Part shown: one piece after another, positions 9,242-20,750 of the stretch
Numbering within the stretch: position 1 is the first letter of the stretch
How the letters are laid out: each line of letters begins with the position of its first letter
Assembly: GCF_900002405.1 (NCBI RefSeq)
Contig: NZ_LK995535.1
Span: forward strand, 11,056-75,055
DNA: 64,000 bases
DNA from: Actinomyces succiniciruminis
GTDB taxonomy: Bacteria > Actinomycetota > Actinomycetes > Actinomycetales > Actinomycetaceae
Direction: 5' to 3'
Translations under genes and position numbers: made by a program
Notes under the pieces: model-generated
What the model saw: the letters and a program-made list of their open reading frames with translations, nothing else
The model's database searches: none
What the model was told of the DNA's origin: nothing

Positions 9242-10405
9242 TCAGGACACGACCACGCGCCAGCCGCGGGCGTCCAGGGCATCCTCCAGCCCCTGCGCGG
9301 CGGCCGGCATGACCGAGAGCATGGCCAGGCCGGCGCTCTGCCCGGGCGAGTGCTCCATGGCGAAGTCCTCAATGTTGACACCCGCCTCGCCGACGTCGGA
9401 GAACAGCCGACCGAGCGAGCCGGCGGAGTCGGGCACCAGCACCTGCACCTGCGCGTAGCGGCGCGGCGCCCCGCCGTGCTTGCCCGGTATGCGGGCCTGC
9501 CCGGCGTTGCCGCGGGTCATCAGGTCGGTAATAGCGCCGACGGCGCCCGGGGCGATGGTAGCGGCGTCTCCGGCGGCGGTGTAGGCGGGGTCGTCGGGCG
9601 ACACGGCGGCGGGTGCGATCCCATCGATCAGGCGGTCCAGGTCCCCACGCAGCTGGCGCAGCATGTCCGCCACCGGCCCGGCGTTGCCGACCACGATGGC
9701 CGACCACAGCCGCGGATCGGAGGCGGCGATGCGGGTGGTGTCGCGCAGTCCCTGCCCGGCCAGGCCGAGCGCGTTCTCCGGGGTGGTCTCCAGACGCGCG
9801 GCCAGTAGGGAGCTGACCAGTTGGGGGACGTGGCTGACGGCGGCGACGGCGGCGTCGTGCTCGGCCGCGGTCATGCGCACCGGGGTCGCGCCGACGTCGA
9901 CGGCCAGGTTGCGCACCGCCAACTCGGCCTCCGGGGTGGCGCCGTCGGCGATGACCACCCAGGGGCGGCCCGCGAACAGGTCGGAGTCGGCCGCGCCGGC
10001 CCCCGACCGCTCCCGCCCGGCCATGGGGTGGGAGCCGACATAGCGGCGCGCGTCCCGCCCGCCGTGGCGGCGCACCTCGGCGGCAATGCGCGCCTTGACG
10101 CTCGCGACATCCGTGACCACCGCATCCGGGTGCGCGTCCAGTTCGCGCAGAACCACGCCCGCGGCCACGTCCGGTGGGGTGGCGACCACGATCAGGGCCG
10201 GTTCGGGGCTGTGCTCATCACGCACCTGCCCGGCACCCATATCGCGGGCCAGCGCCAGGGAGGTGGGCGAGGTGTCGGATAGCTGCACCGGGACGCCGGC
10301 GGCGGTCAGGGCCAGCGCCAGGGAGGTGCCCAGCAACCCGGTGCCGACCACCAGCACCGGCCCCCGGGTGGACAGGACGGCCGAGGGGTTTCCGATGGCA
10401 CTCAC
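9242..10405 (-). CDS. tyrA: Prephenate dehydrogenase with C-terminal ACT domain
   Basis: The 387-aa protein starts with a Rossmann NAD(P)-binding loop (VLVVGTGLLGTSLA). It then has TDVASVK, GSHPMAGRERSG (a prephenate dehydrogenase signature), a helical dimer domain (SHVPQLVSSLLA, LAGQGLRDTTRIAASDPRLW) and an ACT-like domain from about residue 310 (VLVPDSAGSLGRLFSDVGEAGVN). It oxidatively decarboxylates prephenate to 4-hydroxyphenylpyruvate for tyrosine synthesis, and the ACT part likely senses tyrosine. The GTG start overlaps the rluB stop by 4 bases, so translation is probably coupled. Confidence 0.93.
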   Translation of the reverse strand: MSAIGNPSAVLSTRGPVLVVGTGLLGTSLALALTAAGVPVQLSDTSPTSLALARDMGAGQVRDEHSPEPALIVVATPPDVAAGVVLRELDAHPDAVVTDVASVKARIAAEVRRHGGRDARRYVGSHPMAGRERSGAGAADSDLFAGRPWVVIADGATPEAELAVRNLAVDVGATPVRMTAAEHDAAVAAVSHVPQLVSSLLAARLETTPENALGLAGQGLRDTTRIAASDPRLWSAIVVGNAGPVADMLRQLRGDLDRLIDGIAPAAVSPDDPAYTAAGDAATIAPGAVGAITDLMTRGNAGQARIPGKHGGAPRRYAQVQVLVPDSAGSLGRLFSDVGEAGVNIEDFAMEHSPGQSAGLAMLSVMPAAAQGLEDALDARGWRVVVS

Positions 10406-11361
10406 AGGCCCACCTCCTGCTGCAGGGCGCTGACCTCGGCGCCGGTCAGGGCCCGCATGGCACCGGGCCGCAGATCACCCAGGGTCAAGGGGCCCAACCG
10501 GGTGCGGGAAAGACGGATCACCGGGTGGCCGACGGCGGCCAGCATGCGGCGCACGATGCGGTTGCGTCCGGAGTGCAGGGTGACTTCCACGATCGAGGCG
10601 TCCGGGGAGACATCCTTGACCACCGCCCGGTCGGCGGTGATCGGCCCGTCCTCCAGCTCGACGCCGCGCCGGAGCCGCCGCGGCAGGCCGGCGCCCACCC
10701 GGCCCTTGACCACGGCCACGTAGGTCTTGGCGACCTCGTAGCTGGGGTGGGTGAGCCGGTGGGTGAGTTCGCCGTCGTTGGACAGCAACAGCAGCCCCTC
10801 GGTGTCGGCGTCCAGCCGGCCCACGTGCACCAGCCGCAAGGCGGCGGCCTTCTCCACTCCGCCCAGCTGCTCGGCGTGCTCGGTCAGGTACCGCTCGGCG
10901 TACTCGGCGACGGTGGGCCGTCCCTGCGGGTCCTCCATGGTGGTGACCACGCCGGCGGGCTTGTGCAGCATGATGGTGATGACGTCGGGGTCGGTGAGCA
11001 CCCGCGAGCCGTCCACGCGTATCTCCTGAGTGGCGGGGTCCACGCGCACCCCGGGTTCGGTGACCCGCACCCCGTCGACGCTCACTCTCCCCGCGGCGAT
11101 CAGCTGCTCGCATACGCGCCGCGACCCCACCCCGGCGTGGGCCAGCACCTTCTGGAGCCGCTGGCCGCCGGCGACGTAGGGGTCCTCGGTGCGCGCCTGC
11201 CCGTCCTGGCCGGCGACGGCTCCCGCCGCGGCGGGTGCCGTCGAGGGGGCGTCGACCTCGTAGTCGACTTCTTCGAGGTCGTCGGCGTCGTAGAACTCCT
11301 CGGCGCCGAAGTCCAGCACGGCGTCCGTGCGCTCGTCGCGGTGGTCCTGGCTTGGGTTCAC
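10402..11361 (-). CDS. rluB: RluB/RsuA-family 23S rRNA pseudouridine synthase
   Basis: The 319-aa protein has an acidic N-terminal extension of about 75 residues. An S4 RNA-binding domain follows (QRLQKVLAHAGVGSRRVCEQLIAAGRVSVDG), then the RsuA/RluB catalytic domain with VGRLDADTEGLLLLSNDGELTHRLTHPS (catalytic Asp in GRLD) and SGRNRIVRRM. It isomerises a uridine in the peptidyl-transferase region of 23S rRNA. The overlaps scpB-rluB and rluB-tyrA (4 bases each) put it in one operon with the chromosome-condensation genes, an order common in Gram-positive bacteria. Confidence 0.93.
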   Translation of the reverse strand: MNPSQDHRDERTDAVLDFGAEEFYDADDLEEVDYEVDAPSTAPAAAGAVAGQDGQARTEDPYVAGGQRLQKVLAHAGVGSRRVCEQLIAAGRVSVDGVRVTEPGVRVDPATQEIRVDGSRVLTDPDVITIMLHKPAGVVTTMEDPQGRPTVAEYAERYLTEHAEQLGGVEKAAALRLVHVGRLDADTEGLLLLSNDGELTHRLTHPSYEVAKTYVAVVKGRVGAGLPRRLRRGVELEDGPITADRAVVKDVSPDASIVEVTLHSGRNRIVRRMLAAVGHPVIRLSRTRLGPLTLGDLRPGAMRALTGAEVSALQQEVGL

Positions 11362-11993
11362 GGCAGTATTCTCCCGCTGATCTCGTCTTCGATGTCTCCC
11401 AGGGCGGATGTGTCGGGCAGGTAGGGGGCCAGGGGCGGCAGGTCGTCGAGCGAGTCCAGGCCCAGGTACTCCAGGAACTCGCCGGTGGTGCGGTACAGAA
11501 TCGCGCCGCTGGGTTCGCTGCCGGCCTCCTCGATCAGGCCGCGGGCGTGCAGGGTGCGCACCACGCCGTCGACGTTGACGCCGCGGATGGCGGCGATCCG
11601 GCCGCGGGTGACGGGTTGCCGGTAGGCGATCACGGCCAGCGTCTCCAGGGCTGCCTGCGACAGGCGTGCGGTGGCACCGCCGATGACGAAGCGTTCCACC
11701 AGGTCGCTGAACCGGGGTGCGGAGGCCAGCCGCCAGCCGCCGGCGGCGCGGCGCAGCACGAAGCCGCGCGCCCGGACGCCCCGGTCGGGGGACGGCGCCT
11801 CGCCGGCGTACTCGGCGGCCAGGGACTCCAGCAGCGCCTCGACGTCGGTCTCCTCCCTGCCGAGGGCGGCCGCCAGGGCGGCCGCGGTCACCGGCTCGTC
11901 GGCCACCACCAGCACCGCCTCGACGGCGGCGCGCAACTCCGCGTCCGACACGGGCACGGGCAGCCGGGAGGCCGCGGGTTCCGGGGTGCTCAT
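11358..11993 (-). CDS. scpB: Segregation and condensation protein B
   Basis: The 211-aa protein has the two winged-helix domains of ScpB. Recognisable parts are ELRAAVEAVLVVADEPVTAAALAAAL, GFVLRRAAGGWRLAS, SQAALETLAVIAYRQPVTRGRIAAIRGVNVDGVVRTLHARGLIEE and YRTTGEFLEYLGL. With ScpA and SMC it forms the bacterial condensin that compacts chromosomes. It overlaps scpA (ATGA) and rluB (GTGA), so the stoichiometry is probably set by translational coupling. Confidence 0.95.
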   Translation of the reverse strand: MSTPEPAASRLPVPVSDAELRAAVEAVLVVADEPVTAAALAAALGREETDVEALLESLAAEYAGEAPSPDRGVRARGFVLRRAAGGWRLASAPRFSDLVERFVIGGATARLSQAALETLAVIAYRQPVTRGRIAAIRGVNVDGVVRTLHARGLIEEAGSEPSGAILYRTTGEFLEYLGLDSLDDLPPLAPYLPDTSALGDIEDEISGRILP

Positions 11994-12856
11994 GCGAACT
12001 CCTCCTCCAATTCGGGGCTGGTCATGCCGGCCGCATCCGCGTCGCCGCGCCAGGCGACGGTGATCTCCTCCATGGGGGCGGCCTGGGTCAGGTCGACGCC
12101 GCCCTGCCGGTACATGATGAGCAGGGCGAGGAAGCGGGCGACGACGACGGCGGTGCGGCCCGCATCCGCGGTCAGCTCGGTGAAGGTCAGGGTGCCGGCC
12201 CGGCGCAGCCGGTCGGCGAGAATACGCAGCTGCTCCCCCACCGGGACGCGCTCGTGCAGGTGCACGGTCTGCACGCCCGGGTCGTGGGGGCGGGTGAACA
12301 CGTCGGCGGCGATACGGGCCAGGTCCTCCGCATCGATGGTGGCCACGAGCCGGGGCAGTAGCGCCGCCAGTTCGGGGGGCAGGGCCACCACGCGCGGGTG
12401 AGTGCGGGAGGCGGTCTCGGCGCGGCCGCGGAAGGCGGCGGCCGCCTCCTTGTAGGCGCGGTACTGCAGCAGGCGGGCGAACAGTAGGTCGCGGGCCTCC
12501 AGCAGCTCCATGTCCTCGTCGGCCTCATCCGGGTCGTGCGGTAGCAGCCGGTGGGCCTTCAGGGCGAGCAGGGTGGAGGCGACCACCAGGAACTCAGTGG
12601 CGCGGCCCAGGTCGCCGTCGGCGCGCATGTAGGCGATGAACTCGTCGGTGACCTCCGCCAGGGCCAGCTCGGTGATGTCCAGGCGCTTGCGGGCGATCAG
12701 GGTGAGCAGCAGGTCGAAGGGGCCCTCGAACTGGGGCAGGTTGACGCTGAATCCCGGCAGTTGCGTTCTCGCCGCGGCGTCGGGCTGTGCGGCGCCCTCC
12801 AGCGGTGGCTGGGAGGCGGGCGCCGCGATGCTCGCGGCGCCAGGTTTAGGCGACAT
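11990..12856 (-). CDS. scpA: Segregation and condensation protein A (kleisin)
   Basis: The 288-aa protein shows the kleisin pattern: FSVNLPQFEGPFDLLLTLIARKRLDITELALAEVTDEFIAYM, then LVVASTLLALKAHRLLP, and a C-terminal winged-helix segment (TFTELTADAGRTAVVVARFLALLIMYRQGGVDL). It bridges SMC heads and binds ScpB. The ATG lies two bases beyond the parA stop, and the sequence around that junction is a short tandem duplication (ATGTCGCCTA repeated), so the parA end and scpA start look almost identical. The N-terminal 35 residues are low-complexity and not conserved. Confidence 0.94.
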   Translation of the reverse strand: MSPKPGAASIAAPASQPPLEGAAQPDAAARTQLPGFSVNLPQFEGPFDLLLTLIARKRLDITELALAEVTDEFIAYMRADGDLGRATEFLVVASTLLALKAHRLLPHDPDEADEDMELLEARDLLFARLLQYRAYKEAAAAFRGRAETASRTHPRVVALPPELAALLPRLVATIDAEDLARIAADVFTRPHDPGVQTVHLHERVPVGEQLRILADRLRRAGTLTFTELTADAGRTAVVVARFLALLIMYRQGGVDLTQAAPMEEITVAWRGDADAAGMTSPELEEEFA

Positions 12857-12858
12857 TA

Positions 12859-13740
12859 TTAGGCGACATTGCCGCGGGCGATGACCTCCCGGGCGAGGCG
12901 CCGGTAGGCTTCGGCGCCCGGGTGACTGGGGGCGTAGCTGGTGATGGGCTCGCTGGCGACGGAGGCGTCCGGGAACTTAACGGTGCGGCGGATCTGCGTG
13001 TCGAACAGCTTGTCCCCGAAGGCCTCCTGCAGGCGCTCGAGCACCTCCCGGGAGTGCAGGGTGCGCGGGTCCACCATGGTGGCCAGGATGCCGTCGATCT
13101 GCAGGCGCGGGTTGATGCGGTCGCGTACCCGGTCCACGGTCTCCACCAGCAGGGCCACCCCGCGCAGGGCGAAGAACTCGGTCTCCAGGGGGATCATGAC
13201 GCCGTGGGCGGCGGTGAGGGCGTTGACGGTCAGCAGGCCCAACGACGGCTGGCAGTCCACAATGATGGCGTCGTATTCGTCCAGGACGGGGCGCAGCACT
13301 CGGGCGAGTGCCTGCTCGCGGGCGACCTCGCCCACCAGTTGCACCTCGGCGGCGGACAGGTCGATGTTGGCGGGCACCAGGTCCAGGCCCTCCACGGAGG
13401 TGTGGTGGATGATCGGGCGCACGTCGGGGCGGGCGGCCACCAGCATGTCGTAGACCGTCTGGTCCAACTCGTGGGCGTTGACGCCCAGGCCGGCGCTGGC
13501 CGCGCCCTGGGGGTCGAAGTCCACGATCAGTACTCTCCGCCCGTATTCGGCCAGGGCGGCCCCCAGGTTGATGGTGGTGGTGGTCTTGCCGACACCGCCC
13601 TTCTGGTTGCACATGGCGATGACGCGGGCCGGGCCGTGCGAGTCGAGCGGCGCGGGGACGGGGAAGGTCTTCTCCTCCTGCTGGTCCTCGGCGGGGGTAT
13701 CGGGCGGGTCGATCAGGCCGGGCTGCTTCACGTCACTCAC
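12859..13740 (-). CDS. parA: ParA/Soj-family ATPase
   Basis: The 293-aa protein has the deviant Walker A motif CNQKGGVGKTTTTINLGAALA, then VLIVDFDPQGAASAGLG and DAIIVDCQPSLGLLTVNAL. These are hallmarks of chromosomal ParA/Soj ATPases. No parB follows; this copy sits between xerD and scpA, a conserved actinobacterial position distinct from the origin-linked parAB pair. It probably helps chromosome segregation with ScpAB, but that role is inferred from context. GTG start with TAGGCT six bases upstream. Confidence 0.93.
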   Translation of the reverse strand: MSDVKQPGLIDPPDTPAEDQQEEKTFPVPAPLDSHGPARVIAMCNQKGGVGKTTTTINLGAALAEYGRRVLIVDFDPQGAASAGLGVNAHELDQTVYDMLVAARPDVRPIIHHTSVEGLDLVPANIDLSAAEVQLVGEVAREQALARVLRPVLDEYDAIIVDCQPSLGLLTVNALTAAHGVMIPLETEFFALRGVALLVETVDRVRDRINPRLQIDGILATMVDPRTLHSREVLERLQEAFGDKLFDTQIRRTVKFPDASVASEPITSYAPSHPGAEAYRRLAREVIARGNVA

Positions 13741-13746
13741 ATGGGC

Positions 13747-13752
13747 AGCCTA
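13747..13752 (-). promoter_or_regulatory. -10 box of the parA operon (leaderless)
   Basis: TAGGCT followed by GCCCAT and the GTG of parA. It would drive parA-scpA-scpB-rluB-tyrA. Confidence 0.65.
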
Positions 13753-13805
13753 GTCGAAGAGACAGCGCGGAGCGCGGTGACCGTTCCCGTGACCGCCGGC
13801 GATGG

Positions 13806-14702
13806 TCAGCCGCGGGCGCGCGGATGGCTGGTGGCGTACACCTCGCGCAGGTGGTCGACGGTGACCTTGGTGTAGATCTGGGTGGTAGTGACCGAGGCGT
13901 GGCCGAGCATCTCCTGCACCACGCGCACATCCGCGCCGCCGGCGAGCAGGTGGGTGGCGGAGGAGTGGCGCAGCGTGTGCGGGGAGATGTGCCGTTCCCC
14001 CTGCGCGTCGGCGCCCGTCAGCCCGGCGCGCTGGGCCGCCTGCTGCAGCACCGCCCAGGCGGACTGGCGTGACAGGGGCCGGCCGAGCGTATTGAGGAAC
14101 ACCTCGGGCACCCCCCTGCCCTTGGCGGCCAGCACGGGGCGGCCGCGCACCAGGTAGGCCTCCAGAGCGTCCCAGGCGAACTGGCCCATGGGCACGACCC
14201 GCTCCTTGCGGCCCTTGCCGAACAGGCGCAGGCAGCCGGATTCGGCGTCCAGATCGTCCACCACCAGCCCCACGGCCTCGGAGATGCGGGCGCCGGTGGC
14301 GTACAGCAGCTCCAGCAGGGCGCGGTCGCGCAGGGACACCGGGGAGTCGTCAACATCGGCGGCCTCCAGCAGACGACGCACCTCGTCGACGGTGAGGGCC
14401 TTGGGCAGGCGCCGGCCCACTTGCGGCGGGCGCACGGCCGCGGAGGGGTCGGCGTCGGTGATGCCCTCGGCGTGTAGGAACTTGTGCCAGCCGCGTACGG
14501 CGGTGACCGTGCGGGAGGCGGAGGATGCGGCCAGGGGGCGGCCGCCGTCGGCGCCGGTGCGCAGTGCCTCAAGGAAGGCGGTCACGTCCGCCTCGGTGAC
14601 CGCTGCGGGGGTCAGGATGGTGCGGGCGCGCAGGAAGTCGGCGTAACGGCCCAGGTCGCGCTCATAGGCGGCCAGCGTGTTGGGGCTGAGCCCGCGCTCC
14701 AC
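13806..14702 (-). CDS. xerD: Site-specific tyrosine recombinase XerD
   Basis: The 298-aa protein carries all tyrosine-recombinase catalytic residues: R139 (ATGARISE), H242 and R245 (HTLRHS), H268 (LGHASV) and nucleophile Y277 (QIYTKV). It resolves chromosome dimers at dif with XerC. The called GTG start begins the protein at [13 protein letters not shown]. However, about 16 codons upstream in the same frame read [15 protein letters not shown], which is the usual XerD N-terminus. I find no in-frame ATG, GTG or TTG before that segment, only a CTG, so the real start is unsettled. Confidence 0.93.
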   Translation of the reverse strand: MERGLSPNTLAAYERDLGRYADFLRARTILTPAAVTEADVTAFLEALRTGADGGRPLAASSASRTVTAVRGWHKFLHAEGITDADPSAAVRPPQVGRRLPKALTVDEVRRLLEAADVDDSPVSLRDRALLELLYATGARISEAVGLVVDDLDAESGCLRLFGKGRKERVVPMGQFAWDALEAYLVRGRPVLAAKGRGVPEVFLNTLGRPLSRQSAWAVLQQAAQRAGLTGADAQGERHISPHTLRHSSATHLLAGGADVRVVQEMLGHASVTTTQIYTKVTVDHLREVYATSHPRARG

Positions 14703-14811
14703 CCGTAGGTGGGCGAGGTAGCCGGCCCGGGCCCGCTCCAGTGCGTCCCCCCGGGGGTCGACGTCGGGGCGTACGGTGTCGACGGCTGGTTTCGTGACGA
14801 CCTCGTCCGGT

Positions 14812-15054
14812 TCAGGCGAAGCGGGCCAGTAGGCCCAGGCCGATGATCGTGGCGACCCATACCAGGGCGACGCCGACGGTGATGCGGTTGAGGTTGCGTT
14901 CGGCCACGCCGGAGGAGCCGGCGGAGGAGGTGATGCCGCCGCCGAACATGTCCGATAGGCCGCCGCCCCTGCCCTTGTGCATGAGGATCGTCATGATCAG
15001 GAAGAAGCTGGACAGCACCAGCAGCACTTGCAGGATGATGGTCAGCGTGCCCAC
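14812..15054 (-). CDS. secG: Preprotein translocase subunit SecG
   Basis: The 80-aa protein has two transmembrane helices (residues 3-22 and 55-76) around a glycine-rich loop [32 protein letters not shown], a typical SecG. It assists SecYE in protein export. It lies downstream of tpiA on the same strand, beyond a strong terminator, in the conserved gap-pgk-tpiA-secG order. Confidence 0.93.
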   Translation of the reverse strand: MGTLTIILQVLLVLSSFFLIMTILMHKGRGGGLSDMFGGGITSSAGSSGVAERNLNRITVGVALVWVATIIGLGLLARFA

Positions 15055-15162
15055 GCGGTTCCCTTCGTTGTCGGCTGTTCGGCATTCGGCCGGGGTTGTC
15101 CGGCGGCTATGAGGCGGCCGCCGCTTCGTGGGCGACTCTACCCGATCCCCTCCCCCATGTAT

Positions 15163-15203
15163 GCGGGTGCGCCCGACCCCACGGTGGGGTCGGGCGCACC
15201 CGC
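15163..15203 (-). terminator. Strong hairpin terminator after tpiA
   Basis: Perfect 19-bp GC-rich stem (15163-15181 with 15185-15203) and a 3-base loop, 19 bases past the tpiA stop. There is no U-tract, as is common in high-GC actinobacteria. It would separate tpiA from secG. Confidence 0.75.
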
Positions 15204-15221
15204 CACTGACGCGGATACGGG

Positions 15222-16001
15222 TCAGGCGTAGAAGCCGGCCATCTGCGCGAAGGAGTCGGCCTTCAGCGAGGCACCGCCGACGAGAGCGCCGTCGATGTCG
15301 GGCTGAGCCATGAGCTCCTTGATGTTGGCGGGCTTGGCCGAGCCGCCGTACAGGATGCGGGTGGCGTCGGCGGTGGCGTCGCCGTAGTCGGCGCGCAGGG
15401 CCTCACGGATGGCGCCGCAAACCTCCTGCGCGTCGTCGGCGGTGGCGGTCTCGCCGGTGCCGATGGCCCAGATGGGCTCGTAGGCGATGACGATCTTGGC
15501 GACGTCCTCGGCGGACCAGCCCGCCAGGGCGGCGCGGATCTGGCCGAGCACGAAGTCGACGTGGGTGCCGGCCTTGCGGACCTCGAGGGCCTCGCCGCAG
15601 CACAGGATCGGCGTCATGCCGGCGTCCAGTACCTTGCGGGCCTTGGCGCCAACCAGCTCGTCGGACTCGCCATGGTACTCGCGGCGCTCGGAGTGGCCCA
15701 TGACCACGTAGCTGCAGCCGAGCTTGGTGAGCATGGCGGTGGAGATCTCGCCGGTGTAGGCGCCGTTGTCGTGAATGGACACGTCCTGGGCGCCGTACTT
15801 GATGTCCAGGGAGTCCGCCTCGACGATCGTCTGCACGGTGCGGATGTCGGTGAAGGGCGGGATCACCAGGACCTCGCACTTGGAGTAGTCGTGCCCGGCG
15901 TCGCTCAGGGCCATGGCCAGGCCCTGCACCAGGTGGTTGGCCTCGAGGTGGTCGAGGTTCATCTTCCAGTTGCCCGCCATCAGCGGGGTGCGGTTGCTCA
16001 T
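15222..16001 (-). CDS. tpiA: Triosephosphate isomerase
   Basis: The 259-aa TIM-barrel enzyme starts with [15 protein letters not shown] (catalytic Lys in NWKMN). It contains [16 protein letters not shown] (catalytic His), [17 protein letters not shown] (catalytic Glu) and the phosphate loop [13 protein letters not shown]. It interconverts dihydroxyacetone phosphate and glyceraldehyde-3-phosphate. The start was placed at 16001; an upstream in-frame extension of 40 residues is not conserved. It follows pgk by 52 bases. Confidence 0.96.
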   Translation of the reverse strand: MSNRTPLMAGNWKMNLDHLEANHLVQGLAMALSDAGHDYSKCEVLVIPPFTDIRTVQTIVEADSLDIKYGAQDVSIHDNGAYTGEISTAMLTKLGCSYVVMGHSERREYHGESDELVGAKARKVLDAGMTPILCCGEALEVRKAGTHVDFVLGQIRAALAGWSAEDVAKIVIAYEPIWAIGTGETATADDAQEVCGAIREALRADYGDATADATRILYGGSAKPANIKELMAQPDIDGALVGGASLKADSFAQMAGFYA

Positions 16002-16053
16002 TTGCGTATTCCTTATCCGGGTTCCCTTACGGGTACTGTGTGATGGGGGTTGA

Positions 16054-17247
16054 TCAGTCGTCCAGGACGGCGATACCGGGCAGGGTCTTGCCCTCCAGCA
16101 GCTCCAGGGAGGCGCCGCCACCGGTGGAGATGTGGGAGAAGGTGGACTCGTCGAAGCCGAGCGTGCGCACGGCCGCGGCGGAGTCGCCGCCGCCGATCAC
16201 GGAGAAGGCGTCGGAGTCGGAGATGGCCTGGGCGACGGCCTTGGTGCCCTCGGCGAAGGCCGGGAACTCGAACACGCCCATGGGGCCGTTCCAGACCACC
16301 GTCTTGGAGGAGGCGATGGCCTGGGCGAACAGCTCCCGGGTCTTGGGGCCGATGTCCAGGCCCATCTGGTCGGCCGGCATGGCGTCGGCGGCGACGACGG
16401 AGGCCGGGGCGTCCGCCTTGAACTCGGGGGCGACCACGGTGTCGACGGGCAGGAGCAGCTCGACGCCGTTGGCCTTGGCCGTGTCCAGGTAGCCCTTCAC
16501 CGTGTCGATCTGGTCCTCCTCCAGCAGGGAGGTGCCGACCTCGTGGCCCTGGGCGGCGAGGAAGGTGTAGGCCATGCCGCCGCCGATGAGGAGGCGGTCG
16601 GCCTTGCCCAGCAGGTTGGCGATGACACCGAGCTTGTCGGAGACCTTGGAGCCGCCCAGCACCACGGTGTAGGGGCGCTCGGGGTCGTTGACGGCCTTGC
16701 CGAGGGACTCGATCTCCTTGGCGACCAGCAGCCCGGAGGCGGCCGGGAGGATGCGGGCCACGTCGTAGACGGAGGCCTGCTTGCGGTGCACGACGCCGAA
16801 GCCGTCGGAGACGAAGACGTCGGCCAGGGCGGCCAGCTGCTCGGCGAAGGCGGCGCGCTCGGCGTCGTCCTTGGAGGTTTCGGCGGCGTTGAAGCGGACG
16901 TTCTCCAGCAGCACGATGTTGCCGGGCTCGAGGGCGGCGACGGCGGCCTGGGCGCTCTCGCCGACGGTGTCCTGCGCGAGGGTGACCTTCACGCCGGTCA
17001 GTTCGGCCAGGCGGGTGGCGACCGGGGCGAGGGAGAAGTCGGGGTTGACCTGGCCCTTGGGACGGCCCAGGTGGGCGACGATGATGACCTTGGCGCCCGC
17101 GTCGAGCAGGGTCTTCAGGGTCGGCAGGGCGGCGCGGATGCGGCCGTCATCGGTGATGTGCTTGTCGGCGTCGAGCGGGACGTTGAAGTCGGAGCGGACC
17201 AGGACGCGCTTGTCCTTCAGGTCGCCGAGGGACTCGATGGTCTTCAT
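16054..17247 (-). CDS. pgk: Phosphoglycerate kinase
   Basis: The 397-aa two-domain kinase has [14 protein letters not shown] near the N-terminus, [18 protein letters not shown], a central [15 protein letters not shown], and the C-terminal nucleotide site [12 protein letters not shown] with [16 protein letters not shown]-type ending. It makes ATP from 1,3-bisphosphoglycerate. It is downstream of gap, but a perfect 17-bp hairpin at 17331-17370 lies between them, so it may be only partly cotranscribed with gap. Confidence 0.97.
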   Translation of the reverse strand: MKTIESLGDLKDKRVLVRSDFNVPLDADKHITDDGRIRAALPTLKTLLDAGAKVIIVAHLGRPKGQVNPDFSLAPVATRLAELTGVKVTLAQDTVGESAQAAVAALEPGNIVLLENVRFNAAETSKDDAERAAFAEQLAALADVFVSDGFGVVHRKQASVYDVARILPAASGLLVAKEIESLGKAVNDPERPYTVVLGGSKVSDKLGVIANLLGKADRLLIGGGMAYTFLAAQGHEVGTSLLEEDQIDTVKGYLDTAKANGVELLLPVDTVVAPEFKADAPASVVAADAMPADQMGLDIGPKTRELFAQAIASSKTVVWNGPMGVFEFPAFAEGTKAVAQAISDSDAFSVIGGGDSAAAVRTLGFDESTFSHISTGGGASLELLEGKTLPGIAVLDD

Positions 17248-17330
17248 GGAACCTCGCAGTGCTGTGTTGGTTGTGTTGGTGGGATGGTTGGTGGATGGAG
17301 GTCCGGAGCGTGTGTTCGCACCGGATGCGG

Positions 17331-17370
17331 CGGACGCCCGCGCACGCGAGTTGGCGTGCGCGGGCGTCCG
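17331..17370 (-). terminator. Hairpin between gap and pgk
   Basis: Perfect 17-bp stem (17331-17347 with 17354-17370), 6-base loop, no U-tract. It starts 38 bases after the gap stop codon and may attenuate read-through into pgk or stabilise gap mRNA. Confidence 0.7.
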
Positions 17371-17408
17371 TCAGTTGCTCACAGTGGTGAGTGCCGGCTT
17401 ACGCGGAC

Positions 17409-19570
<2,162 letters not shown>

Positions 19571-19679
19571 GTGGTGATGCTCCTGGTCCTTGTTCTTGGG
19601 GTGTTATGGGCTGGTTGTGGGCTGCCGCGCGGCCGCTTTTCAGGGTCGGCCGGTTGGGTGCAGTCCACTCGGGTACCGG

Positions 19680-20750
19680 TCAGGCGGCGCGCGGCGGGCC
19701 GGTGATGTCCCCCACCGCGCCGTCGAAGGCGTCCCGGAAGACGGCGGCCAGCCGCAACGGGTCATGGTGGCACAGGGCGTCCCCCGTCCGCACCTGCCGC
19801 AGCATCAGCACCGCCCCCATGGAGTCGGCCACCGCGCTCAGTTCCGCGACATCCTCCACCACGCTCGGGTCGGCGATGACCACGTCCAGGCGCAGGTCGG
19901 GGGCGTACTCGGCCAACACGCGCAGATGGTCGGCGAGCGTCATGTCGTCGGTCTCGCCGCTCTGCGCCGACAGGTTCAGCACCACGGCCTTGCGGGCGCG
20001 GGTGCCGACCAGGGCGCGGCGCATGGACGGCAGGATCAGGTGCGGCAGCACCGAGGTGTACCAGGAACCCGGCCCCAGGATCACCCAGTCGGCGGCGTCG
20101 ATGGCGCGGATCGCCTCCGGGTGTGCATCGGCGTCCTCGGGCACCACGCGCACGTTCTCCATGCGGCCGCGGGTGGAGGCGACGGCCACCTGTCCACTGA
20201 CGCGCTGGCGGTGATCGCCGTCGACGATATCCGCCTCGATCACCAGCGGGGAGGCGCTCATGGGGATGACCCGCCCGTGAATACTCAGCAGCCGGCCCAC
20301 CCAGTCCAGCCCCTCGACCTCGTCGCCGAGCAGCTGCCACAGGGCCAGGATGAGCAGATTTCCCAGGGCGTGGTTGTCCAGCTCGCCCTCACCGGAGAAG
20401 CGGTGCTGGAGCACATCCCGCCAGGTCAGCCCCCACTCGGTCTCGTCGGTCAGGGCCGCCAGGGCCATGCGCAGGTCGCCGGGCGGCAGGCAGTTGAACT
20501 CGCGGCGCAGGCGGCCCGAGGAGCCGCCGTCGTCGGCGACGGTGACCACGGCGGTGAGCCGCTGGGTGACGTGCCGCAGGGCCCGCAGGGTGGCGGACAG
20601 GCCGTGTCCACCGCCCAGGGCGACGACGGCCGGCCCCTCCTCCCCGCGTCGACGCCAGCCGGCCGAGTCGATGGTGGCGCGGGCGCCGGGCACGTCGATG
20701 CCGGTTGCACCGTGCCCGGGTTCCCCCGGAGTCTGTCCCATGACGTTCAC
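19680..20750 (-). CDS. yvcK: YvcK/CofD-like gluconeogenesis factor
   Basis: The 356-aa protein has VVALGGGHGLSATLRALRHVT, AVVTVADDGGSSGRLRREF, PPGDLRMALAAL, LGNLLILAL and VILGPGSWYTSVLPHL, all signatures of the YvcK/CofD family. In other bacteria YvcK binds UDP-sugars and is needed for growth on gluconeogenic carbon and for cell-wall integrity. The GTG start overlaps the rapZ stop by four bases. An N-terminal extension of about 38 residues precedes the conserved core. Confidence 0.93.
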   Translation of the reverse strand: MNVMGQTPGEPGHGATGIDVPGARATIDSAGWRRRGEEGPAVVALGGGHGLSATLRALRHVTQRLTAVVTVADDGGSSGRLRREFNCLPPGDLRMALAALTDETEWGLTWRDVLQHRFSGEGELDNHALGNLLILALWQLLGDEVEGLDWVGRLLSIHGRVIPMSASPLVIEADIVDGDHRQRVSGQVAVASTRGRMENVRVVPEDADAHPEAIRAIDAADWVILGPGSWYTSVLPHLILPSMRRALVGTRARKAVVLNLSAQSGETDDMTLADHLRVLAEYAPDLRLDVVIADPSVVEDVAELSAVADSMGAVLMLRQVRTGDALCHHDPLRLAAVFRDAFDGAVGDITGPPRAA

